Below, one piece after another: positions 7,870 to 17,672 of a stretch of DNA of 64,000 bases. The stretch lies in the NCBI GenBank assembly GCA_016841605.1, contig JAENYV010000002.1, positions 124,001-188,000 of the forward strand, given 5' to 3'. How positions within the stretch are numbered: position 1 is the stretch's first letter; the number at the start of each line of letters is the position of its first letter. A program made the position numbers and the translations under genes. The notes under the pieces are model-generated. The model did no database searches and had not been told where the DNA came from. It worked only from the letters and a program-made list of their open reading frames with translations. This stretch comes from Dethiobacter alkaliphilus (GTDB lineage Bacteria > Bacillota > Dethiobacteria > DTU022 > UBA8154).

Positions 7870-8583
7870 TTGACGATAAAGCTTATGATTGTGGACGACC
7901 ATCCCATGGTCAGAGAAGGATTATCGACTATGCTGAAAGCATATGAAGAAATAAATATTACCGGAAGCTGCAGCAACAGTGAAGATGCAATAAAAACAGC
8001 CCTCACCGAAGAACCTGATATTATTTTAATGGACATTAAAATGGAAGGAACAAACGGGATTGAAACAACACGCTTAATCCTTGAGCAAAAGCCCGCCATT
8101 AAAATTATTATTCTCACAGTATTTGAAGATACGGAATCAATTCGCCTGGCTTTACAATCGGGAGCTGTTGGGTATATATTAAAACATGTTTCCGGAGAAA
8201 AACTGCTGGAGACCATCAGGAGGGTTTACCAGGGTGAAACTGTCATTGATCCTTTAGTTTTACAACGCATGGTTCATGACTATATCCTATTAAGTAAAAA
8301 GGTTACGGACAACCGGGAAGAGCAGCAAGATGAAGGGATACAAAAAAAAGAGATCGAGTTAACCCCAAGAGAACAGGAAATCCTTTTTCAGTTGATTAAA
8401 GGCCTAACCAATAAAGAAATTTCCGCGGCAACCAACCTGGCGGTAGATACGGTAAAAACACATTTGCGAAATATTTTTCGCAAACTGGGTGTTAAAAATA
8501 GAGCACAGGCTATTTCCCAGGCTATTAAAATTTATAAAAACCCTCAAAATACGCTTTTTCTTTTTAGTAAGCTTACTAAGTGA
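7870..8583 (+). CDS. NarL/FixJ-family response regulator
   Basis: 237 residues: an N-terminal receiver domain (acidic DD at residues 9-10, phospho-acceptor Asp in LMDIKM near residue 56, Thr in ILTVF, Lys in LKHVSG) joined by a charged linker to a C-terminal LuxR-type HTH (LTPREQEILFQLIKGLTNKEIS, split here at the domain start, then VKTHLRNIFRKLGVKNR). It starts at TTG 7870 with AAGGAGGG 6 nt upstream; no ATG fits. No histidine kinase is adjacent, so it is an orphan in this window. The repeats just upstream suggest autoregulation. Confidence 0.92.
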   Translation: MTIKLMIVDDHPMVREGLSTMLKAYEEINITGSCSNSEDAIKTALTEEPDIILMDIKMEGTNGIETTRLILEQKPAIKIIILTVFEDTESIRLALQSGAVGYILKHVSGEKLLETIRRVYQGETVIDPLVLQRMVHDYILLSKKVTDNREEQQDEGIQKKEIELTPREQEILFQLIKGLTNKEISAATNLAVDTVKTHLRNIFRKLGVKNRAQAISQAIKIYKNPQNTLFLFSKLTK

Positions 8584-8596
8584 GCATAACAGTTTT

Positions 8597-8655
8597 GCGA
8601 AAAAGAAAAACGTTTACAGGGTACTCCTACTCCGGATCCGAGTACCCACGCAAAC
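8597..8655 (-). terminator. Intrinsic terminator of the rpsB-tsf operon
   Basis: Inverted repeat GGGTACTC (8619-8626) / GAGTACCC (8640-8647), extended by an outer CGTTT/AAACG pairing, followed on the minus strand by TTTTTCTTTTT. It lies between the convergent tsf and response-regulator genes and may act in both directions. Confidence 0.7.
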
Positions 8656-8677
8656 GCAGTTATTATAATGATATTTA

Positions 8678-9295
8678 TTATTCGGTTTCCGGATCGGTTC
8701 CCAGGCTTTCGCCCATCTCAAAACGAGCAAAACGACGGATAAGAATATTTTCCCCAATTTTAGCAATCTTCTCCGTTAGGAGTTGTTGAATTGAAAGGTC
8801 CGGATCTTTTACAAATGCCTGCTCTATTAAGCAGTTCTCCTGGTAAAACTTTTCTATCCGGCCTGCTACAATCTTCTCCACAATTTTTTCCGGTTTGCCC
8901 TCATTTAAAGCTTGCTTTCTTAAAATCTCTTTTTCCTTTTCCAGGTCTTCCTGTGGAACATCATCCTTGTTAAGATATGCCGGATTTGTTGCCGCCACCT
9001 GCAAACAGATATCCTTAACAAAAGCGCGAAATTCTTCGTTTCTGGCTACAAAATCCGTCTCGCAATTCACTTCGACAAGAACCCCTACCTTTCCGCCCAT
9101 GTGAATGTAGGAATCAACAATACCCTGACTTGCTGTTCTGCCCGCTCTTTTTGCCGCTTTAGCCAGACCTTTTTCCCGGAGCAGATTAATAGCCTTCTCT
9201 TTATCCCCGTCAACCTCTTGTAAAGCCTTTTTGCATTCCATCATTCCGGCACCTGTTATATCACGAAGTTCTTTAACCATTCCAGCGGTAATCAT
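8678..9295 (-). CDS. tsf: Translation elongation factor Ts
   Basis: EF-Ts, the nucleotide exchange factor of EF-Tu. The N-terminus contains the UBA-like domain and the conserved [19 protein letters not shown] signature, then TDFVARN near residue 80, which contacts EF-Tu. At 205 residues it is the short form common in Clostridia, Thermus and others, without the extended dimerisation and coiled-coil parts of the E. coli protein. It follows rpsB by 49 nt, the usual pairing. Confidence 0.97.
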   Translation of the reverse strand: MITAGMVKELRDITGAGMMECKKALQEVDGDKEKAINLLREKGLAKAAKRAGRTASQGIVDSYIHMGGKVGVLVEVNCETDFVARNEEFRAFVKDICLQVAATNPAYLNKDDVPQEDLEKEKEILRKQALNEGKPEKIVEKIVAGRIEKFYQENCLIEQAFVKDPDLSIQQLLTEKIAKIGENILIRRFARFEMGESLGTDPETE

Positions 9296-9344
9296 TTTTT
9301 AAAGCACTTCCTTTACATTATTAAATTATTATTATTAAATTACG

Positions 9345-10148
9345 TTAACTTGCCTGACTTTCGTCTTTATCGTTTTTTCCGTCATCGCTCAATTCTTCCT
9401 GTTCCTCAGCAGTTTCTTCTTCTTGACCGGATAACTCTTTCTGTTCTTCTTCTTCGGCCATCTGCTTACCCTGTTTTCCTTCCAGGACCGCCTCAGCCAT
9501 TTTTGAAGTAATCAAACGAACGGCTCTTATTGCATCATCGTTTCCAGGAATTATATAATCAATTTCATCAGGATCACAATTTGTGTCAACAATAGCAACA
9601 ATAGGAATCTCAAGCTTACGAGCTTCGGCCACCGCAATTTTTTCTTTCCGCGGATCGACAATAAACACTGCCGACGGAACATCTTTCATATGTCGTATTC
9701 CGCCTAAAAACTTCAATAATTTTTCTTTTTCATGGTTAAGCTTAATAACTTCTTTCTTGGGCAGTACCTCAAAACGTCCTTCCTCTTCCATTTTTTCCAA
9801 TTCAATTAAACGGTCGATTCGCTTGCGAATTGTATTAAAATTTGTCAACATTCCACCCAGCCAGCGCTGATTGACAAACGGCATCTCACAGCGAAGGGCT
9901 TCTTCCTGAATTGATTCCTGCGCTTGTTTTTTTGTACCTACAAAAAGTACTGTTTCCCCCCGCAAAGCCAGATCCTTGACAAAATTATAAGCGACATCCA
10001 TCAGACGGACGGTTTTCTGGAGATCAATAATATAAATACCGTTCCGCTCCGTAAAAATAAAAGGTCGCATTTTAGGGTTCCAGCGCCTCGTTTGGTGACC
10101 AAAATGAACTCCTGATTCCAATAATTGTTTCATCGACACAACAGCCAT
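9345..10148 (-). CDS. rpsB: 30S ribosomal protein S2
   Basis: S2 with the conserved [22 protein letters not shown] start, the [11 protein letters not shown] block, and the FIVDPRKE and DTNCDP motifs. 267 residues; the last ~40 form a very acidic tail rich in Glu, Asp and Gln beyond the usual end. The start has a GAGGAGG site. It has its own promoter and a ~100-nt leader with a strong hairpin, so it may be autoregulated. Confidence 0.97.
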   Translation of the reverse strand: MAVVSMKQLLESGVHFGHQTRRWNPKMRPFIFTERNGIYIIDLQKTVRLMDVAYNFVKDLALRGETVLFVGTKKQAQESIQEEALRCEMPFVNQRWLGGMLTNFNTIRKRIDRLIELEKMEEEGRFEVLPKKEVIKLNHEKEKLLKFLGGIRHMKDVPSAVFIVDPRKEKIAVAEARKLEIPIVAIVDTNCDPDEIDYIIPGNDDAIRAVRLITSKMAEAVLEGKQGKQMAEEEEQKELSGQEEETAEEQEELSDDGKNDKDESQAS

Positions 10149-10190
10149 TTTTTTACCTCCTCTGGTATTTTAACCTCCGCCAAAATCATC

Positions 10191-10226
10191 ATTATAAAGA
10201 ACTCCGTTCGAGCACCTCTTTATAAT
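10191..10226 (-). promoter_or_regulatory. Strong hairpin in the rpsB leader
   Basis: Ten-base-pair perfect inverted repeat ATTATAAAGA (10191-10200) / TCTTTATAAT (10217-10226) enclosing 16 nt, between the promoter and the rpsB start, with no T-tract. It could be the S2 autoregulation site; I know of no established Firmicute S2 leader that it matches. Confidence 0.5.
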
Positions 10227-10256
10227 TCCTCTGACGTGCGTTTTAAAACCGGAGAT

Positions 10257-10285
10257 AGTATAACATAAGTTGCAAAAAATAGCAA
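10257..10285 (-). promoter_or_regulatory. Promoter of rpsB-tsf
   Basis: TTGCTA (10280-10285) and TATACT (10257-10262) with a 17-nt spacer on the minus strand, just downstream of the codY terminator. Confidence 0.7.
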
Positions 10286-10325
10286 CACGAGGAGACTTTT
10301 TCAAAAAAGTATTCATAAAAAAGCA

Positions 10326-10355
10326 AAAAAGCAGCCGTTTTTATAGGCTGCTTTT
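10326..10355 (-). terminator. Intrinsic terminator after codY
   Basis: AAAAGCAGCC and GGCTGCTTTT form the stem around a short A/T loop, and the minus strand continues into TTTTTTG. It ends the dprA-to-codY operon. Confidence 0.8.
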
Positions 10356-10367
10356 CGTTATGCTTAT

Positions 10368-11168
10368 TTACTTGTGGTATGTCTTTTTCTTCTTTGCCAG
10401 TTGATCCAAAAGATACGGATTTAATACTTTAATATAGGTACCCTTCATTCCCAGGGATCTGGATTCAATTACACCGGCACTTTCAAACTTTCTTAAAGCA
10501 TTGACGATAACAGACCTTGTAATCCCTAACTGGTCGGCAATCTTACTGGCCACAAGGAGGCCCTCTTCCCCGTTCAACTCTTCAAATATATGCTCGACTG
10601 CTTCCAATTCCGAATACGAAAGTGTTCCAATGGCAAGCTGGACTACCGCTTTATTTCGTGCCTCTTCTTCAATTTTTTCTGCTCTTGCCCTTAAGATCTC
10701 CATACCGACTACAGTTGCCCCATTTTCCGCCAGAATAAGATCCTCGGCTTCAAATGATTCGGCAAAACGGGCTAAAAGCAATGTTCCCAGTCTTTTCCCG
10801 CCACCGATAATAGGAACAACAGTAGTTAACTTATTTGTAAAAAGACAATTTTCCGAATGAAGAAAAACACAGGCATTAGTTTTTTGCGTCAGATTAACTC
10901 TTGTTTCATCATCCCGTAAAAGAAAGTCGTTATATCTTTCCGGAAAGTCACCGTTTTTCAGCACCTGGCTGACCATTAACTCACACTCAAATTCGTCAAC
11001 AATAGCGTAACCAAGAATTTTTCCTTCTCGATTGGCAATATAAACATTTGCCTTTATGACATTCTTTAAAACTTCCGACACTTCAAAAAAATCAACTCTT
11101 TGCCCCGCAGTTTTTTGCAAGATTCTATTAATGCGGCGCGTCTTCTCTAATAATGGAGAAGTAACCAT
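10368..11168 (-). CDS. codY: GTP- and branched-chain-amino-acid-sensing global repressor CodY
   Basis: 266 residues. An N-terminal GAF domain ([18 protein letters not shown] at the start, a [12 protein letters not shown] segment, ERYNDFLL) binds branched-chain amino acids, and a C-terminal winged HTH ([30 protein letters not shown] region) binds DNA; its recognition helix residues are typical. I start it at the ATG at 11168, preceded by GAGGTG at 6 nt; the frame runs on to 11195. Last gene of the dprA-topA-trmFO-xerC-hslVU-codY operon. A CodY regulator would be expected to act on citramalate synthase and other amino-acid genes in this window, which I have not shown. Confidence 0.96.
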   Translation of the reverse strand: MVTSPLLEKTRRINRILQKTAGQRVDFFEVSEVLKNVIKANVYIANREGKILGYAIVDEFECELMVSQVLKNGDFPERYNDFLLRDDETRVNLTQKTNACVFLHSENCLFTNKLTTVVPIIGGGKRLGTLLLARFAESFEAEDLILAENGATVVGMEILRARAEKIEEEARNKAVVQLAIGTLSYSELEAVEHIFEELNGEEGLLVASKIADQLGITRSVIVNALRKFESAGVIESRSLGMKGTYIKVLNPYLLDQLAKKKKTYHK

Positions 11169-11217
11169 TTCTTTCACCTCTTTTTCAATTTTCAATTCTT
11201 TCTCAGTAAACTTTACA

Positions 11218-12672
11218 CTACAGTATATATCTACTTAAATCTTTATTTTTAACAATTTCTTTTAATTTATTCTTCACATACTCTCTATTAATGACAATTT
11301 TTTGACCTTTTAATTCCGGTGCATAAAAAGAAACTTCTTCAAGGATTTTTTCCAAGACCGTATGCAAACGTCTCGCACCTATATTTTCCATATTATCGTT
11401 TAACAAACCGGATATTTCTGCAATTTCTTCAATTCCCTCCTCATCGAATTCTATCTTCACCCCCTCCGTGGCCAAGAGAGCAGTGTATTGTTTAATTAAA
11501 GCATTTTCTGTATCTGTTAAAATCTTTTTAAAATCTTCGGCAGACAAATTCTGCAGTTCTACCCGAATAGGAAATCTCCCCTGAAGTTCGGGAATAAGAT
11601 CCGACGGTTTAGAAAAATGAAAAGCACCTGCCGCTATAAAAAGCATATAATCGGTTTTTACAGGACCATACTTCGTCATAACGGTAGAACCCTCGACAAT
11701 AGGAAGAATATCCCTCTGAACCCCTTCTCTGGAAACGTCAGGTCCACTCTTTGAGTTTTCACTTCCGGCAACTTTATCAATTTCATCAAGAAAAACAATA
11801 CCTGACTGTTCTGCCCTATCGATAGCTTCACTAATTACTTCATCCATATTAATAAGCTTCTCCACATCTTCCTGTACAAGAATTTTGCGGGCTTGTTTTA
11901 CCGGTAGTTTTTTTCTCTTTTTTTTCCGAGTGAGAAGATTTCCGAATAAATCCTGCATATTTATCCCAATTTCTTCCCCGCCTAACCCTGAAAATAAATC
12001 CATCATGGGAAAATTGGAGGGGAGGCGATCCTCTACTTCAACTTCAACAATCGTATTCTCTAACTCTCCATCTTTTAATTTTTCTCTCATTAATCTTCTT
12101 TCTTCTTCTCGCGATCGCTTTGACAAATCATCCGATCCTTCATTCCAATTCGTTTCAGTTTGATTTTGGCGATCCCCGGAAGTTGATTGGAAGATAAGAT
12201 CAAAGGGATTGGCTATGGATTTTTTCACTTTTACAGCAGGAACCAGTAAATCCAAAAGCCTTTCCTCGGCAATTTCGAGAGCTTTTTTTTCTACGGTCCG
12301 CGTCTTTTCTTCTTTAACAATCCTTACGGAAGATTCAACAAGCTCTCTAATAATAGAATCCACATCACGACCCACATAACCTACTTCTGTAAATTTGGTC
12401 GCTTCTACCTTCACAAAGGGAGAGTTAACCAGCCTGGCCAGCCTTCGGGCGATTTCTGTTTTGCCGACACCCGTAGGCCCAATCATAATAATGTTTTTCG
12501 GGATAATTTCATTCTTTATTTTTTCCGTGAGGATTCTGCGGCGATAGCGGTTTCTTAAAGCGACAGCAACACTTTTTTTGGCATCCTGCTGTCCAATAAT
12601 GTATTTATCGAGCTCTTCCACTATTTTAATTGGGGTTAATTCTTCTTCCAGGTGTAGCATAAAATATGCCAA
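11218..12672 (-). CDS. hslU: ATP-dependent protease ATPase subunit HslU (ClpY/CodX)
   Basis: AAA+ unfoldase of the HslUV protease, about 484 residues. Walker A is [13 protein letters not shown], Walker B is IVFLDEIDK, and the sensor and C-terminal regions ([24 protein letters not shown]) are present. The central I-domain is longer than average and charged, with an RKKKRKK stretch. Start is uncertain: TTG 12672 has AGGAGG only 3 nt away, the ATG at 12660 has it 15 nt away; both give a normal N-terminus before [17 protein letters not shown]. Confidence 0.95.
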   Translation of the reverse strand: MAYFMLHLEEELTPIKIVEELDKYIIGQQDAKKSVAVALRNRYRRRILTEKIKNEIIPKNIIMIGPTGVGKTEIARRLARLVNSPFVKVEATKFTEVGYVGRDVDSIIRELVESSVRIVKEEKTRTVEKKALEIAEERLLDLLVPAVKVKKSIANPFDLIFQSTSGDRQNQTETNWNEGSDDLSKRSREEERRLMREKLKDGELENTIVEVEVEDRLPSNFPMMDLFSGLGGEEIGINMQDLFGNLLTRKKKRKKLPVKQARKILVQEDVEKLINMDEVISEAIDRAEQSGIVFLDEIDKVAGSENSKSGPDVSREGVQRDILPIVEGSTVMTKYGPVKTDYMLFIAAGAFHFSKPSDLIPELQGRFPIRVELQNLSAEDFKKILTDTENALIKQYTALLATEGVKIEFDEEGIEEIAEISGLLNDNMENIGARRLHTVLEKILEEVSFYAPELKGQKIVINREYVKNKLKEIVKNKDLSRYIL

Positions 12673-12741
12673 AAACCTCCTAAAAAAAATTTTTTTTAAC
12701 CTTACCGAAAGGTCTTTTCACTAAACTCTAGTCTTTACTAT

Positions 12742-13272
12742 TTAAATTTCTTCAATACTAATGTTTTCATTCGTATAAACACAAATTTCCGCAGCGATTA
12801 ATAAAGAGCGTGAGGCAATTTCTGCAGGAGAGAGTTCCGTATTTCTTAGCAGGGCCCTTGCAGCAGCCAGAGCGAAGGCTCCACCGGAACCAATGGCCGC
12901 AATATTGTCATCGGGTTCAATAACCTCTCCTGTTCCCGATAAAACTAATAAGGCATCTGCCGAGGCAACAATCAGCAGCGCTTCCAATCGCCTTAAATAA
13001 CGATCTGCTCTCCATTCTTTGGCAAGTTCTACCGCTGCACGACGTAAATTACCGTGAGAACTCTCCAGCTGTTTTTCAAACTTATCAAAGAGAGTAAAGG
13101 CATCAGCGACTGAACCGGCAAATCCGGCCAAAATTTTATCATGGTACAGCTTTCTTACTTTTCTGGCCTGGTGTTTCATAATAATGTTTCCCGAAAACGT
13201 AACCTGGCCGTCTCCTGCAATCGCTACATTATTGTCTTTTTTTACGGCTAAAATTGTTGTAGCATTAAACAT
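12742..13272 (-). CDS. hslV: ATP-dependent protease peptidase subunit HslV (ClpQ/CodW)
   Basis: Proteasome-beta-like peptidase forming the core of HslUV; 176 residues. The GDGQVTFG-type motif and [15 protein letters not shown] are present. The ATG at 13272 has GAGGT 7 nt upstream; the open frame to 13317 has no site. The encoded start is MFNATTIL, so a four-residue propeptide must be removed to expose the catalytic Thr, unlike the E. coli form (MTTI) and the Ser-started B. subtilis form. It sits upstream of hslU in the same operon. Confidence 0.95.
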   Translation of the reverse strand: MFNATTILAVKKDNNVAIAGDGQVTFSGNIIMKHQARKVRKLYHDKILAGFAGSVADAFTLFDKFEKQLESSHGNLRRAAVELAKEWRADRYLRRLEALLIVASADALLVLSGTGEVIEPDDNIAAIGSGGAFALAAARALLRNTELSPAEIASRSLLIAAEICVYTNENISIEEI

Positions 13273-13328
13273 TGGCAATACCTCGCAATATTTCCAACAT
13301 ATAAAAACTTTCGACAATTTTATATGTT

Positions 13329-14225
13329 TTATGCTCGTGGATGTGTATTTAAATAGGTCCTTTTTAATTCATCCTTAGTAATATGTGTGTATATTTGGGT
13401 AGTTGAGATGGAAACATGCCCTAAAAGGTCCTGTACTGTTCTGAGATCAGCTCCGGCATTTAACATATGGCTGGCAAAAGAATGGCGCAAAACATGAGGG
13501 CTTATGTGGGATCCGGAATTAATTTTTAGGCTGTATTTCGACATCATACGACGGACACTTCTATCGGATAAACGCTGTCCGAACCTGTTCAAAAAAAGCG
13601 CAGGTTCCCGCTCTCCCGATTGACAATTCGCCTCCAACACAGGACGTCCGCTCCTTAAATAAACGGCTACTGCCTGCCTGGCATACTTCCCGATAGGAAC
13701 AATTCGTTCTTTAGCCCCTTTACCCATTACCTTAAGGTAACCATCATCAAGATCTACATCAGCCAAATTTAAACCGGTCATTTCACTAACCCTGATGCCG
13801 GAACCGTATAAAATTTCTAAAATGGCCTTATCCCGCTCGCCAAGAACAGAGCCTTTTTCAGGTGCTTCTAAAAGTTCCAGAACTTCATCAGGATAGAGAA
13901 ATACAGGTAATTTTTTCTTCCTTTTCGGTGTAGAAACTATTTCCCACGAACTATCCTGAAGTTTGCCTTCTCTTTTCAAATATCGCAAAAAAGTTCTTAT
14001 TGCGGAAATCTTTCGGGCAACAGTACTCCTTGCATAACGTTGTTCTTTTAAAAGAGCCAGGAAACGCCGTATAATAAGATAACTTACGCTTTGATATGAT
14101 AGCCCCTGCTGATCAAGAAAACGCAAAAACTGCGAAACGTCCTTTTCATAGCATTGAACAGTCAAAGCAGAAGCATTTTTTTCGATATTCATAAATAGCT
14201 TAAATTTTTCGATGTAATTATCCAT
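13329..14225 (-). CDS. xerC: Tyrosine recombinase XerC
   Basis: 298-residue site-specific recombinase for chromosome-dimer resolution (XerC/CodV type). The SAM-like N-terminal domain is followed by the catalytic domain: Arg in GSGIRVSEM, Lys in [20 protein letters not shown] with His/Arg, LLGHVS and the nucleophilic Tyr in TTQIYTH. The start is chosen as the ATG at 14225 (MDNYIEKF); another in-frame ATG lies at 14246, and the frame extends to 14387 overlapping trmFO. The ribosome site is weak, which fits translational coupling. The gene order next to hslV and topA is the standard Firmicute one. Confidence 0.94.
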   Translation of the reverse strand: MDNYIEKFKLFMNIEKNASALTVQCYEKDVSQFLRFLDQQGLSYQSVSYLIIRRFLALLKEQRYARSTVARKISAIRTFLRYLKREGKLQDSSWEIVSTPKRKKKLPVFLYPDEVLELLEAPEKGSVLGERDKAILEILYGSGIRVSEMTGLNLADVDLDDGYLKVMGKGAKERIVPIGKYARQAVAVYLRSGRPVLEANCQSGEREPALFLNRFGQRLSDRSVRRMMSKYSLKINSGSHISPHVLRHSFASHMLNAGADLRTVQDLLGHVSISTTQIYTHITKDELKRTYLNTHPRA

Positions 14226-14265
14226 AGTCCTAGCTTTGTTACCCATCTTAGCATAGTAAGGCTTT

Positions 14266-15582
14266 TTATGCAAGCAATAAACTGAATTTTTTTCTAAAGC
14301 TCGACAATTTCTCCAAACTTCTTTTGGCCAACACTTCTTTTCTCCTTTTTTTGGAAATATTATACAGAAGTGGAGGAAAAAGCCCAAAGTTAATATTCAT
14401 CGGCTGAAAGTTCTGCGGATCTGCAGTTGTAATATAATGGGTCAATGCTCCCAGTGCCGTTTCGGGTGGAAAAACCAGCGGGGCTTTGCCCTTTAAATAA
14501 AAATAAGCGTTTACTCCTGCCGCCAAACCCATGGCAGCCGACTCCACATAACCTTCCACACCGGTAATCTGGCCGGCCCAAAAGATACCGGCATGCTCTT
14601 TCATTTGGAGAGTTGCCTCCAGCAAAAGAGGAGAATTGATAAAAATATTCCGGTGCATAACTCCCAGGCGAACAAACTCGGCCTTTTCCAAACCGGGGAT
14701 TATACTGAAGATACGTTTTTGTTCAGGCCACTTTAGCCGCGTTTGGAATCCGACCATATTGTAAAGAGTCCCCTCCCTGTTGTCCTTTCGCAGCTGAACA
14801 ACGGCATAAGGACGTCTTTCACTATCCGGAACAGTTATCCCCACCGGTTTTAAGGGTCCATAACGGAGCGTATCTTTTCCTCTCTTTGCCATAACTTCAA
14901 TGGGCATACAACCTTCAAAATAAATCTCCTTTTCAAAGTCTTTGGTCAAGGCGGGTTCGCCCCTGATAAGTTCACTCCAAAATAGTTCATATTCTTCTCT
15001 ATTCATGGGGCAGTTCAAATAGTCTTCTCCACCCTTTCCATACCTGGAAGCAAAAAAAACTCTATCCTGATTGATGGATTCATAAGTAACGATCGGGGCC
15101 GCTGCATCATAAAAGTAAAGTTTGCCGAGACCCGTAAAAGATTCAAGAGAGCGAGCCAGACTCACTGAAGTAAGAGGTCCTGTGGCAATAATAACAGGTC
15201 TCTCCTCAGGTAGATGAACTATTTCTTCAGACCGGACTTCCACAAGGGGATGCTTTAAGAGAGACTCGGTAACCCTGCGGGAAAAGTCATCCCTATCCAC
15301 AGCAAGAGCACCACCCGCCGGAATCCGGGATTCAAGGGCACATTTTACAATAAGGGAATTAAGCTGCCGCATTTCTTCTTTCAGCAATCCTACTGCATTA
15401 TGCAGCGAAACGGCACGCAACGAATTGCTGCAAACAAGTTCGGCAAAAAATTCGCTCTGATGAGCCGGAGTCATCTTTTGCGGTCTCATCTCATAAAGAA
15501 CTACCTTGCTCCCTCTTGCGGCAATTTGCCAGGCAGCTTCCGATCCGGCGAGGCCGGCACCGATAACTATTACTTCTTCCAT
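14266..15582 (-). CDS. trmFO: Folate/FAD-dependent tRNA (m5U54) methyltransferase
   Basis: 438 residues. N-terminal FAD-binding fold IVIGAGLAGSEAAWQ, then the family motifs VCSNSLR, GALAVDRD and the C-terminal ITGVEGYVESAAMG. It makes ribothymidine at tRNA position 54 from methylenetetrahydrofolate. Start at ATG 15582 with GGGAG 7 nt upstream; the coding start overlaps the end of topA by 13 nt, so the two are coupled. Confidence 0.96.
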   Translation of the reverse strand: MEEVIVIGAGLAGSEAAWQIAARGSKVVLYEMRPQKMTPAHQSEFFAELVCSNSLRAVSLHNAVGLLKEEMRQLNSLIVKCALESRIPAGGALAVDRDDFSRRVTESLLKHPLVEVRSEEIVHLPEERPVIIATGPLTSVSLARSLESFTGLGKLYFYDAAAPIVTYESINQDRVFFASRYGKGGEDYLNCPMNREEYELFWSELIRGEPALTKDFEKEIYFEGCMPIEVMAKRGKDTLRYGPLKPVGITVPDSERRPYAVVQLRKDNREGTLYNMVGFQTRLKWPEQKRIFSIIPGLEKAEFVRLGVMHRNIFINSPLLLEATLQMKEHAGIFWAGQITGVEGYVESAAMGLAAGVNAYFYLKGKAPLVFPPETALGALTHYITTADPQNFQPMNINFGLFPPLLYNISKKRRKEVLAKRSLEKLSSFRKKFSLLLA

Positions 15583-17660
15583 TGATTTTCTCCCGTCTCT
15601 TGTGCCTCTTGGAAACCGCATTCCTTATTGCTGCAGCGAAGGGTAGTGCCGCCGCGAAGTTTTTTTTCAACCATAAAAGAACCGCACTGGGGACATTTTT
15701 TATCTACAGGCTTATCCCAGGAGACAAATTTACACTCCGGGTAATTATTACATCCATAAAAAATCTTCCTTCTTTTTGTCCTCCGTTCGACAATCTCACC
15801 TTGACACAGTGGACATGTAACCCCTGTACTTGCTTTGGGCTGTTTCGTAAAACGGCACTCGGGAAAACCGGGACAAGCCAAGAATGTTCCATAGCGGCCA
15901 AATTTCTTCACCAAATTTTTACCGCAAAGGGGACATACCTCTCCGGTCTCTTCATCCTCCAATTCAATACTTTCCATTTTTTCAACGGCAACCTGTAAAC
16001 GATCACGAAACGGTCCGTAAAAATCATGGAGAACCCGTAAACCTGAATACTGACCGGACTCCACTTTATCCAGTTTATTCTCCAACTGTGCAGTAAAATC
16101 AATATCTATGATCTCCGGAAAAAATTGTTTCATTAAATCAACAATAATGAAACCCAGTTCTGTCGGCTTAAAAGCCTTTTCTTCCTTCAATACATAACCT
16201 CTGCTCTGAATGGTTTCAATAATAGGAGAATAAGTGCTGGGTCTGCCAATTTCTTTGTTTTCCAAAGTTTTAACTAAAGATGCCTCTGAAAATCTGGCAG
16301 GAGGCTGTGTAAAATGCTGCTCAGGCTTTAAAGAGCAAAGCTTAACGAGCTGTCCTTCGTTAAGGGGAGGAATGCGTTTTTCCTTGTCTTTATCTTCTTT
16401 GTCTCCATAAATAATCGTAAAACCGGGAAATTTTAGCGTTGACCCGCTTGCTTTGAAAAGATATTCATCCGCAACAATATCCACTTTCACCTGTTCCAGC
16501 AATGCGGCCGCCATTTCGCTGGCAATAAATCGTTCCCAGATTAGTTTATATAATCTGTACTGATCTCTGCTTAAAAATTTTTTCATTTGCTCCGGTTCTC
16601 TTAAAACCGAGGTCGGCCTGATTGCCTCATGGGCTTCCTGAGCACCTTTAGGAGCTGCAAAGTTTCTTGTTTTTTGGGGCAGGAAATGCTCACCAAATTT
16701 TTCCTTAATATAAAGTCCGGCTTCCTCCCGAGCGATAGGAGAAATTTTTGTTGCATCCGTTCTCATATAAGTAATTAATCCTGTTGCTTCTTTTCTCGGT
16801 CCGACCTCTATGCCCTCATAAAGTTGCTGAGCTAAAAACATTGTTCTTTTTGTGGTAAAACCGAGCCTTGTCGAAGCGTCCTGCTGCAAGGAACTTGTTG
16901 TAAAGGGCGGCGCGGGATTGCGTTTTCTTTCCTGAACCTTTATTTTTTTAACAAAATATGAAGATCCCTCCAGCTGCTTTAATATTTCCTTTACCTGAGC
17001 CTCGGCAGGAAGCTTTATTTTTTTATCTTTGCCGAAAAATTTGGCTTCAAAGAGCTCCCCGCCGGACGGTTCCTGAAAGATCCCTTCAATTGTCCAGTAT
17101 TCCTCGGGAACAAATGCTTGGATCTCTTGTTCCCTGTCGCAAATTAAACGGACAGCCACAGATTGGACTCTTCCTGCACTGAGCCCTTTGCGCACCCGCT
17201 CCCAGAGCAACGGACTAATCAAATATCCAACCAGGCGATCAAGGATGCGCCTTGCCTGTTGGGCCTCAATTTTATGAAAGTCCAGCAGTTGTGGATTTGA
17301 AAATGCGTTTTTAATTGCTAATTTAGTTATTTCGTGGAACTCAACCCTGCACGGAGTTTCTGAAGAAAGACCCAGGGAATTACTGAGATGCCAGCTTATT
17401 GCCTCTCCTTCCCGGTCAGGGTCTGTTGCCAGAAAAATATTCTTAGCTTTTTTACCGGCATCTTTTAACTCCTTCAGAATTTTCCCTTTTCCTCGTATTG
17501 TAATATATTTAGCCTTAAATTCATTCTCCGGCTCAATCCCCAGACGACTTTTCGGCAAGTCCACCAGGTGTCCCATAGAAGCTTTCACCAGATAGTTTCT
17601 CCCGAGAAATTTGCTAATAGTCCTGGCCTTGGCCGGAGACTCCACAATCACCAGATCCAT
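15570..17660 (-). CDS. topA: DNA topoisomerase I
   Basis: 696 residues, type IA topoisomerase that relaxes negative supercoils. The TOPRIM domain starts at residue 1 (LVIVESPAKARTISKFL), with DPDREGEAISWHL, and the active-site Tyr is in GLITYMRTDATKIS. Three C-terminal four-Cys zinc ribbons (CPLCGKN, CPLCQGE, CPQCGSF starts) bind single-stranded DNA. GGAGGTG lies 5 nt before the ATG. It is 12 nt downstream of dprA. Confidence 0.97.
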   Translation of the reverse strand: MDLVIVESPAKARTISKFLGRNYLVKASMGHLVDLPKSRLGIEPENEFKAKYITIRGKGKILKELKDAGKKAKNIFLATDPDREGEAISWHLSNSLGLSSETPCRVEFHEITKLAIKNAFSNPQLLDFHKIEAQQARRILDRLVGYLISPLLWERVRKGLSAGRVQSVAVRLICDREQEIQAFVPEEYWTIEGIFQEPSGGELFEAKFFGKDKKIKLPAEAQVKEILKQLEGSSYFVKKIKVQERKRNPAPPFTTSSLQQDASTRLGFTTKRTMFLAQQLYEGIEVGPRKEATGLITYMRTDATKISPIAREEAGLYIKEKFGEHFLPQKTRNFAAPKGAQEAHEAIRPTSVLREPEQMKKFLSRDQYRLYKLIWERFIASEMAAALLEQVKVDIVADEYLFKASGSTLKFPGFTIIYGDKEDKDKEKRIPPLNEGQLVKLCSLKPEQHFTQPPARFSEASLVKTLENKEIGRPSTYSPIIETIQSRGYVLKEEKAFKPTELGFIIVDLMKQFFPEIIDIDFTAQLENKLDKVESGQYSGLRVLHDFYGPFRDRLQVAVEKMESIELEDEETGEVCPLCGKNLVKKFGRYGTFLACPGFPECRFTKQPKASTGVTCPLCQGEIVERRTKRRKIFYGCNNYPECKFVSWDKPVDKKCPQCGSFMVEKKLRGGTTLRCSNKECGFQEAQETGENQWKK

Positions 17661-17672
17661 TGAACACCTCCA

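Noticed and set aside
7870-8583. Cognate regulator of the Kai-operon kinase
   Set aside because: It is 32 kb away, and the kinase is a hybrid with its own receiver; there is nothing to link the two.
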